64,000 bases of DNA, taken from positions 110,462-174,461 of the forward strand of contig JARPUW010000284.1 of NCBI GenBank assembly GCA_030533445.1, given 5' to 3'. The notes under the pieces are model-generated. The model worked only from the letters and a program-made list of their open reading frames with translations, was not told the DNA's origin and made no database searches. The translations under genes were made by a program, and so were the position numbers. The stretch comes from Cyprinodon diabolis. Its lineage: Eukaryota; Chordata; Actinopteri; Cyprinodontiformes; Cyprinodontidae. How positions within the stretch are numbered: the first letter of the stretch is position 1; each line of letters begins with the position of its first letter. Below, piece after piece: positions 22,866 to 32,544 of the stretch.

Positions 22866-25800
22866 ATGTTTGATCTTAAAAAAATGGCCGCCTCACACTA
22901 AGATTTCAGCAGCTGCACTCTAGCAGGCTGCTGCAGAAGCTAACTGTCAGCTAGCTTCCAGGTGCTTACCCTCCGAACAAACGACTGCTGAGCAAAAACC
23001 GTAAAAGATATCTGAAAAATTCTTTCAGTGAAAGCAACATCTATCCTTTGTCTCAGACTGGGGTAACCTTCATGTCTGTAGGTCTTTCACAACCCAAAAC
23101 GAAGCACAAACAAAATGGTTGGCCCACCTGCTCCTCCCTTTGTTTGAACTGCAGGACCTCACTCTCACTCACCTTTTAGCTGCTAAAGCACCCCTCCGAA
23201 CAAACGACTGCTGAGTAAAAACCGTAAAAGGTATCTGAAAAATTCTTTTTATCTAAGCGACAGCTATATCTCGTCTTCAATTGGAGTAACTTTCATGGCT
23301 GTAGGTCATCTACAAACTGAATGGGAAGAGAAAGAAAAAGAAAAAACGTTTCATCACACCTAAGCTTCTAATTGAGCTAGCTGCAGCAGGTCACTGTCAC
23401 TCAGCTTTCAGGTGCTTAAAATGTCCTCCGAACAAACGACTGCTGAGCAAAAACCGTATGAGTTATTCAAAAAAATTTTTCACCGTGAGCGTCAGTCATC
23501 CTTCGACTCCAACTATGCCAACTTTGGTGTATGTGTGTCATTCACAAAAATATTTATGACGAGTTTAAAACACATAGTCTGATTCGTTTTTCTCCCCTCT
23601 TCTGCTCCAAAACCAATGAAAAACGGCTCTGATTTTCATCGACTTTAGGTCGGTCTGGAGGGTTTTTAAGGAAAAGTATTAATCCTACCGTAATTCCGAA
23701 GATATTGTGTGGGTCCAGAGATTTCAGTCTACAAACTGACCAAAAATGGTGACTCTAGCTATAAATATGTGGCCGTGAGGGCGAGTTTAAAATGTTTTTT
23801 TGTGTTTAAAAAACGCCTGCCTCACACTCTAGCTTTTCAGTTGCTCCACTCTAGCAGGCTAGATTTTGCTAAAACTTTGTGGCGCTTGAGGTCTGATTAT
23901 ACAAAAACCATAGCAGTTATCAACATACCGTCTTCAGTTTTAAATAGAAGAAGGATTTATCTACAAACTGAGCTTCAAACTGTTTTTCTAGGTGAATGTA
24001 TGCCGACACAGTGAAGTGCTGTTTTTTATGCTTTTTTTTTCCTCTCCCCATTCATTTCCTATGGGATTTTTTTGCGACGTTTTCGCTAATAATTCGCAAA
24101 CCTTCGGACTAATGAGAAAGTTTTATACAAGCACACATCACCCCATTGGTCCCGACGCGTGTGCCAACTTTGGGCCCGATCCGCCAAACCGTGCGGGACT
24201 AGTTACGCGCCGAAGTTTTGGGTATACGGGAGAATTATAATAATAACTAGAAAATTTCTAAAGAAATTTTGAGGGGGGCCACCTACTGCCCGTCTGGGGA
24301 ACAGGGCCAATACGGCCCTGGCAAGTGATGTCGGGGCTCCCCAGACCAACTGCTTACGCCTTTGAGGGCTGCTGAGGGAAGGAAAGAGGGCTAGGTCATG
24401 GGCAAAGAGAGCTGTGTGCCACTTGTGCTGAAATCTGGGAAATAGACGTGCACAGCGTATGATGCAAAAGGGTAATATGGGTTGTCCATATTGAACCGCA
24501 GTGGGTAAAGCTCAGTTGGTGGGCTCCGCCCGCCTGCTAGGAGCCCTTGCAGCGATGAAAAAAATCACCAATGGCGGGCTCTGCCCGCCTGCTAAGAGCC
24601 ATTGCAGTGATGAAATCACCAATGGCGGGCTCCGCCCGCCTTCTAAGAGCCATTGCAGTGATGAAATCACCAATGGCGGGCTCCGCCCGCCTTCTAAGAG
24701 CCATTGCAGTGATGAAATTACAAATGGCAATGAGCAATATGCCAGAATGTATGAGTGTGTATAAGGAAGAGGCTTTTATTCTGTAGAGTCCCTGGAGTCT
24801 TATTTTGAAAGTCTATCATGGAAGTGCATCTAAAGATGGGTCATGCCCAGCAGTTATATAGAATCAATTTCCAAATGTTAAATCACTGGTTGTCCATGTT
24901 ATTAGGTGAATAGTTGCTGTATTACAGAGTAAATGGGAGACTTTTATTGTGAAATTTGCTCTGGGTGTGTTTTGAAAAGGTCACTAGAGTCTAATAAAAA
25001 CAACCTGGAAGAGTTTGGGTCATAATGTTGAGCCATTTGCATCAATTAATGCATTAGTATAATCTAGAGGCTTTTATTTTGTAGGGTCGCTGGAGTCTTA
25101 TTTTGAAAGTCCAACAGAGTTGTGTTTATAGAAAATGTTCAGACCCGTCAATGATAGTTGATTACTTTCCAATCGTTAAATCACTCTTTTTCCATGTTAT
25201 TAGGGCAGTAGATGAAGCGGAAATGGGAGGCTTTTATTTTGAAATTTGCTATAGGGTGTGTTTTAAACAGTCTCCTAGAGTCTATTCTCTAAAACGGGGT
25301 TGAGTTTGGGTCATAATATTGAGCCATATAGGGCAATAAATATATGTAAAAAATATAGAGGCTTTTATTTTGTAGGGTCCCTGGAGTCTTATTTTGAAAG
25401 TCTATCAGTGCTGAGTGGCAAGGGAAGTGTCATGGACAGCAGTCATATAGTATCCATTTCCCAATGTTAAATCAGTCCTTTCACCCTCCATTAGATTAAT
25501 ATGTGCTGTTTAAAACAGCAGAGGTAAAATCTGTTTGAAGCTTGGTAACCTTGACAACGCTTAACGAGCCTCTCACTGACACAGACAACAGCTGCACTCA
25601 CTATTGGTTTCTTCTTCCCAGGCTTTTTTGTATGGGAAGAACGGCAACGAAAACAAACGACTACTGATCAAAAACCGTATGAGTTATTCAAAAAACATTT
25701 TCACCATGAGCATCAGCAATCCTTCGACTCCAAGTATACCAACTTTGGTGTATGTGTGTCATTCAGAACAATATTTATGACGACTTGAAAACACATAGTC

Positions 25801-26009
25801 TGATTCGTTTCTCTCCCATCTTCAGCTCAAAAAGAATGGAGAAAGGCTGAAACTCATCGACTTTAGGTTGGTCTGGAGGGTTTTTAAGGAAAAGTATTAA
25901 TCCTACCGTAATTCCGAAGACATTGTGTGAGTCCAGAGGTTTCAGTCTACAAACTGACCAAAAATGGTGACTGTAGCTCCAAATATGTGGCCGTGAGGGC
26001 GAGAATAAG
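22866..26009. repeat. Macrosatellite unit 8 (3144 bp)
   Basis: No 66-bp module and four GC hairpins, the first of the GGTGGGC form. Its core variants (GAACAGGGCC, TGATGCAAAAGGG, GAGCCCTTGCAGCG) recur only in unit 16, which has two fewer 51-bp hairpin modules. The D2 segment resembles that of unit 5. Confidence 0.95.
24518..24728. repeat. GC-hairpin array, unit 8 (4 hairpins)
   Basis: 211 bp, first hairpin GGTGGGCTCCGCCCGCC (G-T pair in the arm), ending ATTACAAATGGC as in unit 5. Confidence 0.93.
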
Positions 26010-27390
26010 ATGTTTGATCTTAAAAAAATGGCCGCCTCACACTAAGATTTCAGCAGCTGCACTCTAGCAGGCTGCTGCAGAAGCTAACTGTCAGCTAGCT
26101 TCCAGGTGCTTACCCTCCGAACAAACGACTGCTGAGCAAAAACCGTAAAAGATATCTGAAAAATTCTTTCAGTGAAAGCAACATCTATCCTTTGTCTCAG
26201 ACTGGGGTAACCTTCATGTCTGTAGGTCTTTCACAACCCAAAACGAAGCACAAACAAAATGGTTGGCCCACCTGCTCCTCCCTTTGTTTGAACTGCAGGA
26301 CCTCACTCTCACTCACCTTTTAGCTGCTAAAGCACCCCTCCGAACAAACGACTGCTGAGTAAAAACCGTAAAAGGTGTCTGAAAAATTCTTTTTATCTAA
26401 GCGACAGCTATATCTTGTCTTCAATTGGAGTAACTTTCATGGCTGTAGGTCATCTACAAACTGAATGGGAAGAGAAAGAAAAAGAAAAAACGTTTCATCA
26501 CACCTAAGCTTCTAATTGAGCTAGCTGCAGCAGGTCACTGTCACTCAGCTTTCAGGTGCTTAAAATGTCCTCCGAACAAACGACTGCTGAGCAAAAACCG
26601 TATGAGTTATTCAAAAAATTTTTTCAGCGTGAGCGTCAGACATCCTTCGACTCCAACTATGCCAACTTTGGTGTATGTGTGTCATTCAGAAAAATATTTA
26701 TGACGAGTTTAAAACACATAGTCGGATTCGTTTTTCTCCCCTCTTCTGCTCCAAAACCAATGAAAAACGGCTCTGATTTTCATCGACTTTAGGTCGGTCT
26801 GGAGGGTTTTTAAGGAAAAGTATTAATCCTACCGTAATTCCGAAGATATTGTGTGGGTCCAGAGATTTCAGTCTACAAACTGACCAAAAATGGTGACTCT
26901 AGCTATAAATATGTGGCCGTGAGGGCGAGTTTAAAATGTTTTTTTGTGTTTAAAAAACGCCTGCCTCACACTCTAGCTTTTCAGTTGCTCCACTCTAGCA
27001 GGCTGGATTTTGCTAAAACTTTGTGGCGCTTGAGGTCTGATTATACAAAAACCGTAGCAGTTATCAACATACCGTCTTCAGTTTTAAATAGACGAAGGAT
27101 TTATCTACAAACTGAGCTTCAAACTGTTTTTCTAGGTGAATGTATGGCGACACAGTGAAGTGCTGTTTTTTATGCTTTTTTTTTCCTCTCCCCATTCATT
27201 TCCTATGGGATTTTTTTGCGACGTTTTCGCTAATAATTCGCAAACCTTCGGACTAATGAGAAAGTTTTATACAAGCACACATCACCCCATTGGTCCCGAC
27301 GCGTGTGCCAACTTTGGGCCCGATCCGCCAAACCGTGCGGGACTAGTTACGCGCCGAAGTTTTGGGTATACGGGAGAATTATAATAATAA

Positions 27391-27519
27391 TACGCGGAAT
27401 AAATATGTGCAATAGTAGTAGGTGGGCCATGCCTTCGGCATGTGGCCCCCCAATAATACGCGGAATAAATATGTGCAATAGTAGTAGGTGGGCCATGCCT
27501 TCGGCATGTGGCCCCCCAA
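27391..27519 (+). repeat. Two 66-bp hairpin modules in unit 9
   Basis: Two copies after a short TAA tract. The matching unit 17 has none. Confidence 0.95.
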
Positions 27520-27790
27520 CTAGAAAATTTCTAAAGAAATTTTGAGGGGGGCCACCTACTGCCCGTCTGGGGAACCGGGCCAATACGGCCCTGGCAAGTG
27601 ACGTCGGGGCTCCCCAGACCAACTGCTTACGCCTTTGAGGGCTGCTGAGGGAAGGAAAGAGGGCAAGTTCATGGGCAAAGAGAGCTGTGTGCCACTTGTG
27701 CTGAAATCTGGGAAATAGACGTGCACAGCGTATGATGCACAAGGGTAATATGGGTTGTCCATATTGAAACACAGTGGGTAAAGCCCAGTT

Positions 27791-28028
27791 GGCGGGCTTC
27801 GCCCGCCTGCTAGGAGCCATCTCAGTGAAGAAAAAAATCACCAATGGCGGGCTCTGCCCGCCTTCTAAGAGCCATTGCAGTGATGAAATCACCAATGGCG
27901 GGCTACGCCCGCCTGCTAAGAGCCATTGCGGTGATGTAATCACCTTTGGCGGGCTCCGCCCGCCTGTTACCATTGGCGGGCTCCGCCCGCCTTCTAAGAG
28001 CCATTGCAGTGATGAAATCACCAATGGC
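27791..28028. repeat. GC-hairpin array, unit 9 (5 hairpins)
   Basis: 238 bp. Third hairpin loop is TAC, and the second-type hairpin nearby has CG in place of the CA bulge. Confidence 0.93.
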
Positions 28029-29417
28029 AATGAGCAATATGCCAGAATGTATGAGTGTGTATAAGGAAGAGGCTTTTATTCTGTAGAGTCCTTGTAGTCT
28101 TATTTTGAAAGTCTATCATGAATGTGCATCAAAAGATGGGTCACGCCCAGCAGTGATATAGAATCCATTTCCAAATGTTAAATCACTGGTTTTCCATGTT
28201 ATTAGGTGAATAGTTGCTGTATTACAGAGTAAATGGGAGACTTTTATTGTGAAATTTGCTCTGGGGTGTGTTTTGAAAAGGTCACTAGAGTCTAATAAAA
28301 ACAACCTGGAAGAGTTTGGGTCATAATGTTGAGCCATTTGCATCAATTAATGCATTAGTATAATCTAGAGGCTTTTATTTTGTAGGGTCCCTGGAGTCTT
28401 ATTTTGAAAGTCCAACAGAGTTGTGTTTATAGAAAATGTTCAGATCCGTCAATGATAGTTGATTACTTTCCAATCGTTAAATCACTCTTTTTCCATTTTA
28501 TTAGGGCAGTAGATGAAGCGGAAATGGGAGGCTTTTATTTTGAAATTTGCTATAGGGTGTGTTTTAAACAGTCTCCTAGAGTCTATTCTCTAAAACGGGG
28601 TTGAGTTTGGGTCATAATGTTGAGCCATATAGGGCAATAAATATATGTAAAAAATATAGAGGCTTTTATTTTGTAGGGTCCCTGGAGTCTTATTTTGAAA
28701 GTCTATCAGTGCTGAGTGGCAAGGGAAGTGTCATGGACAGCAGTCATATAGTATCCATTTCCCAATGTTAAATCAGTCCTTTCACCCTCCATTAGATTAA
28801 TATGTGCTGTTTAAAACAGCAGAGGTAAAATCTGTTTGAAGCTTGGTAACCTTGACAACGCTTAAGGAGCCTCTCACTGACACAGACAACAGCTGCACTC
28901 ACTATTGGTTTCTTCTTCCCAGGCTTTTTTGTATGGGAAGAACGGCACCGAACAAACGACTACTGATCAAAAACCGTATGAGTTATTCAAAAAACATTTT
29001 CCCCATGAGCATCAGCAATCCTTCGACTCCAACTATACCAACTTTGGTGTATGTGTGTCATTCAGAAAAATATTTATGACGAGTTGAAAACACATAGTCT
29101 GATTCGTTTCTCTCCCATCTTCAGCTCAAAAAGAATAGAGAAAGGCTGAAACTCTCATCGACTTTAGGTTGGTCTGGAGGGTTTTTAAGGAAAAGTATTA
29201 ATCCTACCGTAATTCCAAAGACATTGTGTGAGTCCAGAGGTTTCAGTCTACAAACTGACCAAAAATGGTGACTGTAGCTCCAAATATGTGGCCGTGAGGG
29301 CGAGAATAAGATGTTTGATCTTAAAAAAATGGCCGCCTCACACTAAGATTTCAGCAGCTGCACTCTAGCAGGCTGCTGCAGAAGCTAACTGTCAGCTAGC
29401 TTCCAGGTGCTTACCCT

Positions 29418-29530
29418 CCGAACAAACGACTGCTGAGCAAAAACCGTAAAAGGTATCTGAAAAATTCTTTCAGTGAAAGCAACATCTATCCTTTGTCTCA
29501 GACTGGGGTAACCTTCATGTCTGTAGGTCT
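29418..29530 (+). repeat. R1 module (reference unit)
   Basis: First of four related modules in each unit. Each begins CCGAACAAACGACTG, continues with an AAAAACCGTA string, an A/T-rich stretch, and ends near a CATGTCTGTAGGTC-like string. Equivalent copies lie at about the same offset in every unit. Confidence 0.85.
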
Positions 29531-29640
29531 TTCACAACCCAAAACGAAGCACAAACAAAATGGTTGGCCCACCTGCTCCTCCCTTTGTTTGAACTGCAGG
29601 ACCTCACTCTCACTCACCTTTTAGCTGCTAAAGCACCCCT

Positions 29641-29752
29641 CCGAACAAACGACTGCTGAGTAAAAACCGTAAAAGGTATCTGAAAAATTCTTTTTATCTA
29701 AGCGACAGCTATATCTTGTCTTCAATTGGAGTAACTTTCATGGCTGTAGGTC
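29641..29752 (+). repeat. R2 module (reference unit)
   Basis: Second module: the same CCGAACAAACGACTG opening, GAGTAAAAACCGTAAAAGG, then ending CATGGCTGTAGGTC. Closest to R1. The R1-R2 spacing of 223 bp and R2-R3 spacing of 232 bp suggest an old tandem triplication of about 225 bp. Confidence 0.85.
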
Positions 29753-29872
29753 ATCTACAAACTGAATGGGAAGAGAAAGAAAAAGAAAAAACGTTTCATC
29801 ACACCTAAGCTTCTAATTGAGCTAGCTGCAGCAGGTCACTCTCACTCAGCTTTCAGGTGCTTAAAATGTCCT

Positions 29873-30306
29873 CCGAACAAACGACTGCTGAGCAAAAACC
29901 GTATGAGTTATTCAAAAAAAAATTTCACCGTGAGCGTCAGTCATCCTTCGACTCCAACTATGCCAACTTTGGTGTATGTGTGTCATTCAGAAAAATATTT
30001 ATGACGAGTTTAAAACACATAGTCTGATTCGTTTTTCTCCCCTCTTCTGCTCCAAAACCAATGAAAAACGGCTCTGATTTTCATCGACTTTAGGTCGGTC
30101 TGGAGGGTTTTTAAGGAAAAGTATTAATCCTACCGTAATTCCGAAGATATTGTGTGGGTCCAGAGATTTCAGTCTACAAACTGACCAAAAAAGGTGACTC
30201 TAGCTATAAATATGTGGCCGTGAGGGCGAGTTTAAAATGTTTTTTTGTGTTTAAAAAACGCCTGCCTCACACTCTAGCTTTTCAGTTGCTCCACTCTAGC
30301 AGGCTG
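29873..30306 (+). repeat. D1 segment: R3 module plus spacer with TATA string
   Basis: Begins with the third CCGAACAAACGACTG module, followed by TCCTTCGACTCCAACTATGC, GTCTGGAGGGTTTTTAAGG, the TATAAATA string and CTCTAGCAGGCTG. It is clearly homologous to D2 at the end of the same unit, so each unit contains an internal duplication of about 430 bp. Confidence 0.88.
30205..30212 (+). promoter_or_regulatory. TATA-box-like TATAAATA (reference unit)
   Basis: A full TATAAATA lies in GCTATAAATATGTGGCC inside D1. It is at offset 894-902 in every unit I checked, for example 894-901 in unit 1. It could act as a core promoter element, but no start site or transcript is visible. In AT-rich DNA such a match can arise by chance. 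Confidence 0.3.
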
Positions 30307-30692
30307 GATTTTGCTAAAACTTTGTGGCGCTTGAGGTCTGATTATACAAAAACCGTAGCAGTTATCAACATACCGTCTTCAGTTTTAAATAGACGAAGGA
30401 TTTATCTACAAACTGAGCTTCAAACTGTTTTTCTAGGTGAATGTATGCCGACACAGTGAAGTGCTGTTTTTTATGCTTTTTTTTTCCTCTCCCCATTCAT
30501 TTCCTATGGGATTTTTTTGCGACGTTTTCGCTAATAATTCGCAAACCTTCGGACTAATGAGAAAGTTTTATACAAGCACACATCACCCCATTGGTCCCGA
30601 CGCGTGTGCCAACTTTGGGCCCGATCCGCCAAACCGTGCGGGACTAGTTACGCGCCGAAGTTTTGGGTATACGGGAGAATTATAATAACTAG

Positions 30693-30712
30693 AAAATTTC
30701 TAAAGAAATTTT
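30693..30712. repeat. Perfect 20-bp palindrome (reference unit)
   Basis: AAAATTTCT, AA, AGAAATTTT: nine-base arms are exact reverse complements around two bases. It recurs in all units directly after the (TAA)n/66-bp module site, for example at 1384-1403 in unit 1. With the module's GGCCCCCC upstream and GAGGGGGGCC downstream it forms the tip of a larger stem. Confidence 0.9.
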
Positions 30713-30733
30713 GAGGGGGGCCACCTACTGCCC

Positions 30734-30788
30734 GTCTGGGGAACCGGGCCAATACGGCCCTGGCAAGTGACGTCGGGGCTCCCCAGAC
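30734..30788. repeat. 55-bp nested inverted repeat (reference unit)
   Basis: Outer arms GTCTGGGGA and TCCCCAGAC are perfect nine-base reverse complements. Inside them is a second hairpin GGGCC-AATAC-GGCCC, and the remaining loop contains TGACGTC, close to a cAMP-response element. The copy in unit 1 is 1425-1479. Most units keep it; unit 7 is damaged. Confidence 0.85.
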
Positions 30789-30959
30789 CAACTGCTTACG
30801 CCTTTGAGGGCTGCTGAGGGAAGGAAAGAGGGCAAGTTCATGGGCAAAGAGAGCTGTGTGCCACTTGTGCTGAAATCTGGGAAATAGACGTGCACAGCGT
30901 ATGATGCACAAGGGTAATATGGGTTGTCCATATTGAAACACAGTGGGTAAAGCCCAGTT

Positions 30960-31197
30960 GGCGGGCTTCGCCCGCCTGCTAGGAGCCATCTCAGTGAAGA
31001 AAAAAATCACCAATGGCGGGCTCTGCCCGCCTTCTAAGAGCCATTGCAGTGATGAAATCACCAATGGCGGGCTCCGCCCGCCTGCTAAGAGCCATTGCAG
31101 TGATGTAATCACCTTTGGCGGGCTCCGCCCGCCTATTACCATTGGCGGGCTCCGCCCGCCTTCTAAGAGCCATTGCAGTGATGAAATCACCAATGGC
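30960..31197. repeat. GC-hairpin array, unit 10 (5 hairpins, reference)
   Basis: 238 bp. Type-1 hairpins have perfect arms GGCGGGC and GCCCGCC with a three-base loop. Type-2 hairpins have left arm GCCATTG + CA bulge + GTGAT, loop GAA or GTA, and right arm ATCACCAATGGC. The types alternate and overlap by GGC, so nearly the whole stretch can fold. Confidence 0.93.
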
Positions 31198-31462
31198 AAT
31201 GAGCAATATGCCAGAATGTATGAGTGTGTATAAGGAAGAGGCTTTTATTCTGTAGATTCCTTGTAGTCTTATTTTGAAAGTCTATCATAAATGTGCATCA
31301 AAAGATGGTTCACGCCCAGCAGTGATATAGAATCCATTTCCAAATGTTAAATCACTGGTTTTCCATGTTATTAGGTGAATAGTTGCTGTATTACAGAGTA
31401 AATGGGAGACTTTTATTGTGAAATTTGCTCTGGGGTGTGTTTTGAAAAGGTCACTAGAGTCT

Positions 31463-31468
31463 AATAAA
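31463..31468 (+). promoter_or_regulatory. AATAAA in T1 (possible polyadenylation signal)
   Basis: AATAAA in GTCTAATAAAAACAACC, once per unit (2153-2158 in unit 1). Canonical hexamer, but with no transcript evidence it may be chance in AT-rich DNA. Confidence 0.2.
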
Positions 31469-31504
31469 AACAACCTGGAAGAGTTTGGGTCATAATGTTG
31501 AGCC

Positions 31505-31512
31505 ATTTGCAT
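31505..31512 (+). promoter_or_regulatory. Octamer motif ATTTGCAT (reference unit)
   Basis: Perfect match to the POU/Oct octamer (reverse of ATGCAAAT), followed by CAATTAATGCA; TGCAT/ATGCA also form a short inverted repeat. It occurs once per unit, in T1 only (2195-2202 in unit 1). Binding by an Oct-type factor is an inference. Confidence 0.35.
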
Positions 31513-31535
31513 CAATTAATGCATTAGTATAATCT

Positions 31536-31826
31536 AGAGGCTTTTATTTTGTAGGGTCCCTGGAGTCTTATTTTGAAAGTCCAACAGAGTTGTGTTTATA
31601 GAAAATGTTCAGACCCGTCAATGATAGTTGATTACTTTCCAATCGTTAAATCACTCTTTTTCCATGTTATTAGGGCAGTAGATGAAGCGGAAATGGGAGG
31701 CTTTTATTTTGAAATTTGCTATAGGGTGTGTTTTAAACAGTCTCCTAGAGTCTATTCTCTAAAACGGGGTTGAGTTTGGGTCATAATGTTGAGCCATATA
31801 GGGCAATAAATATATGTAAAAAATAT
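31536..31826 (+). repeat. T2 direct repeat (reference unit)
   Basis: Second copy, 291 bp, with the same order of conserved strings. The octamer position of T1 reads CATATAGGGC, followed by AATAAATATATG. The T2 copy in unit 1 is 2226-2516. Confidence 0.9.
31805..31810 (+). promoter_or_regulatory. AATAAA in T2 (possible polyadenylation signal)
   Basis: AATAAA in GGGCAATAAATATATG, once per unit (2495-2500 in unit 1). Its status is as uncertain as that of the T1 hexamer. Confidence 0.2.
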
Positions 31827-32009
31827 AGAGGCTTTTATTTTGTAGGGTCCCTGGAGTCTTATTTTGAAAGTCTATCAGTGCTGAGTGGCAAGGGAAGTGT
31901 CATGGACAGCAGTCATATAGTATCCATTTCCCAATGTTAAATCAGTCCTTTCACCCTCCATTAGATTAATATGTGCTGTTTAAAACAGCAGAGGTAAAAT
32001 CTGTTTGAA
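31827..32009 (+). repeat. T3 direct repeat, truncated (reference unit)
   Basis: Third copy, only about 183 bp; homology ends near the GCTGTTT inverted repeat, before GCTTGGTAACC. The T3 copy in unit 1 is 2517-2699. Confidence 0.88.
31975..31989. repeat. 15-bp inverted repeat GCTGTTTAAAACAGC
   Basis: Seven-base arms around one central base, at the end of T3 in each unit (2665-2679 in unit 1). Unit 4 has a central T-to-A change that leaves six pairs. Confidence 0.8.
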
Positions 32010-32116
32010 GCTTGGTAACCTTGACAACGCTTGACGAGCCTCTCACTGACACAGACAACAGCTGCACTCACTATTGGTTTCTTCTTCCCAGGCTTTTTTG
32101 TATGGGAAGAACGGCA

Positions 32117-32544
32117 CCGAACAAACGACTACTGATCAAAATCCGTATGAGTTATTCAAAAAACATTTTCACCATGAGCATCAGCAATCCTTCGACTCCA
32201 ACTATACCAACTTTGGTGTATGTGTGTCATTCAGAAAAATATTTATGACGAGTTGAAAACACATAGTCTGATTCGTTTCTCTCCCATCTTCAGCTCAAAA
32301 AGAATAGAGAAAGGCTGAAACTCTCATCGACTTTAGGTTGGTCTGGAGGGTTTTTAAGGAAAAGTATTAATCCTACCGTAATTCCGAAGACATTGTGTGA
32401 GTCCAGAGGTTTCAGTCTACAAACTGACCAAAAATGGTGACTGTAGCTCCAAATATGTGGCCGTGAGGGCGAGAATAAGATGTTTGATCTTAAAAAAATG
32501 GCCGCCTCACACTAAGATTTCAGCAGCTGCACTCTAGCAGGCTG
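32117..32544 (+). repeat. D2 segment: R4 module plus spacer across the unit boundary
   Basis: Second copy of the 430-bp segment, starting with the fourth module (CCGAACAAACGACTACTG) and running into the first 65 bases of unit 11, ending at CTCTAGCAGGCTG. It differs from D1 at many scattered sites; the TATAAATA string of D1 reads TCCAAATA here. Confidence 0.88.

Larger units (their letters stand above)
26010..29310. repeat. Macrosatellite unit 9 (3301 bp)
   Basis: The AAAAGGTGTCTG/GTCGGA type. It shares TATGGCGACAC near 27,145 only with unit 17. Two 66-bp modules and five GC hairpins; the third hairpin loop is TAC instead of TCC, and a nearby bulge reads CG instead of CA. Confidence 0.95.
31237..31535 (+). 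repeat. T1 direct repeat (reference unit)
   Basis: First of three AT-rich direct repeats starting AGAGGCTTTTATT. It holds GTAGTCTTATTTTGAAAGTC, CCAAATGTTAAATCACTGG, TTTGGGTCATAATGTTGAGCC, the octamer ATTTGCAT and an AATAAA. The T1 copy in unit 1 starts at 1928. Confidence 0.9.
29311..32479. repeat. Macrosatellite unit 10 (3169 bp, reference unit)
   Basis: Commonest unit length, no 66-bp module, five GC hairpins. I use it as the reference for the sub-unit features below. It shares CACTCTCACTCAGC near 29,840 with unit 11, and an early AAAAGGTATCTG with unit 15. Confidence 0.95.

Noticed and set aside
30960..31197. C/D-box snoRNA cluster (GTGATGA resembles a C box)
   Set aside because: No matching CTGA D box at the right distance and no terminal stem; GTGATGA is part of the type-2 hairpin.
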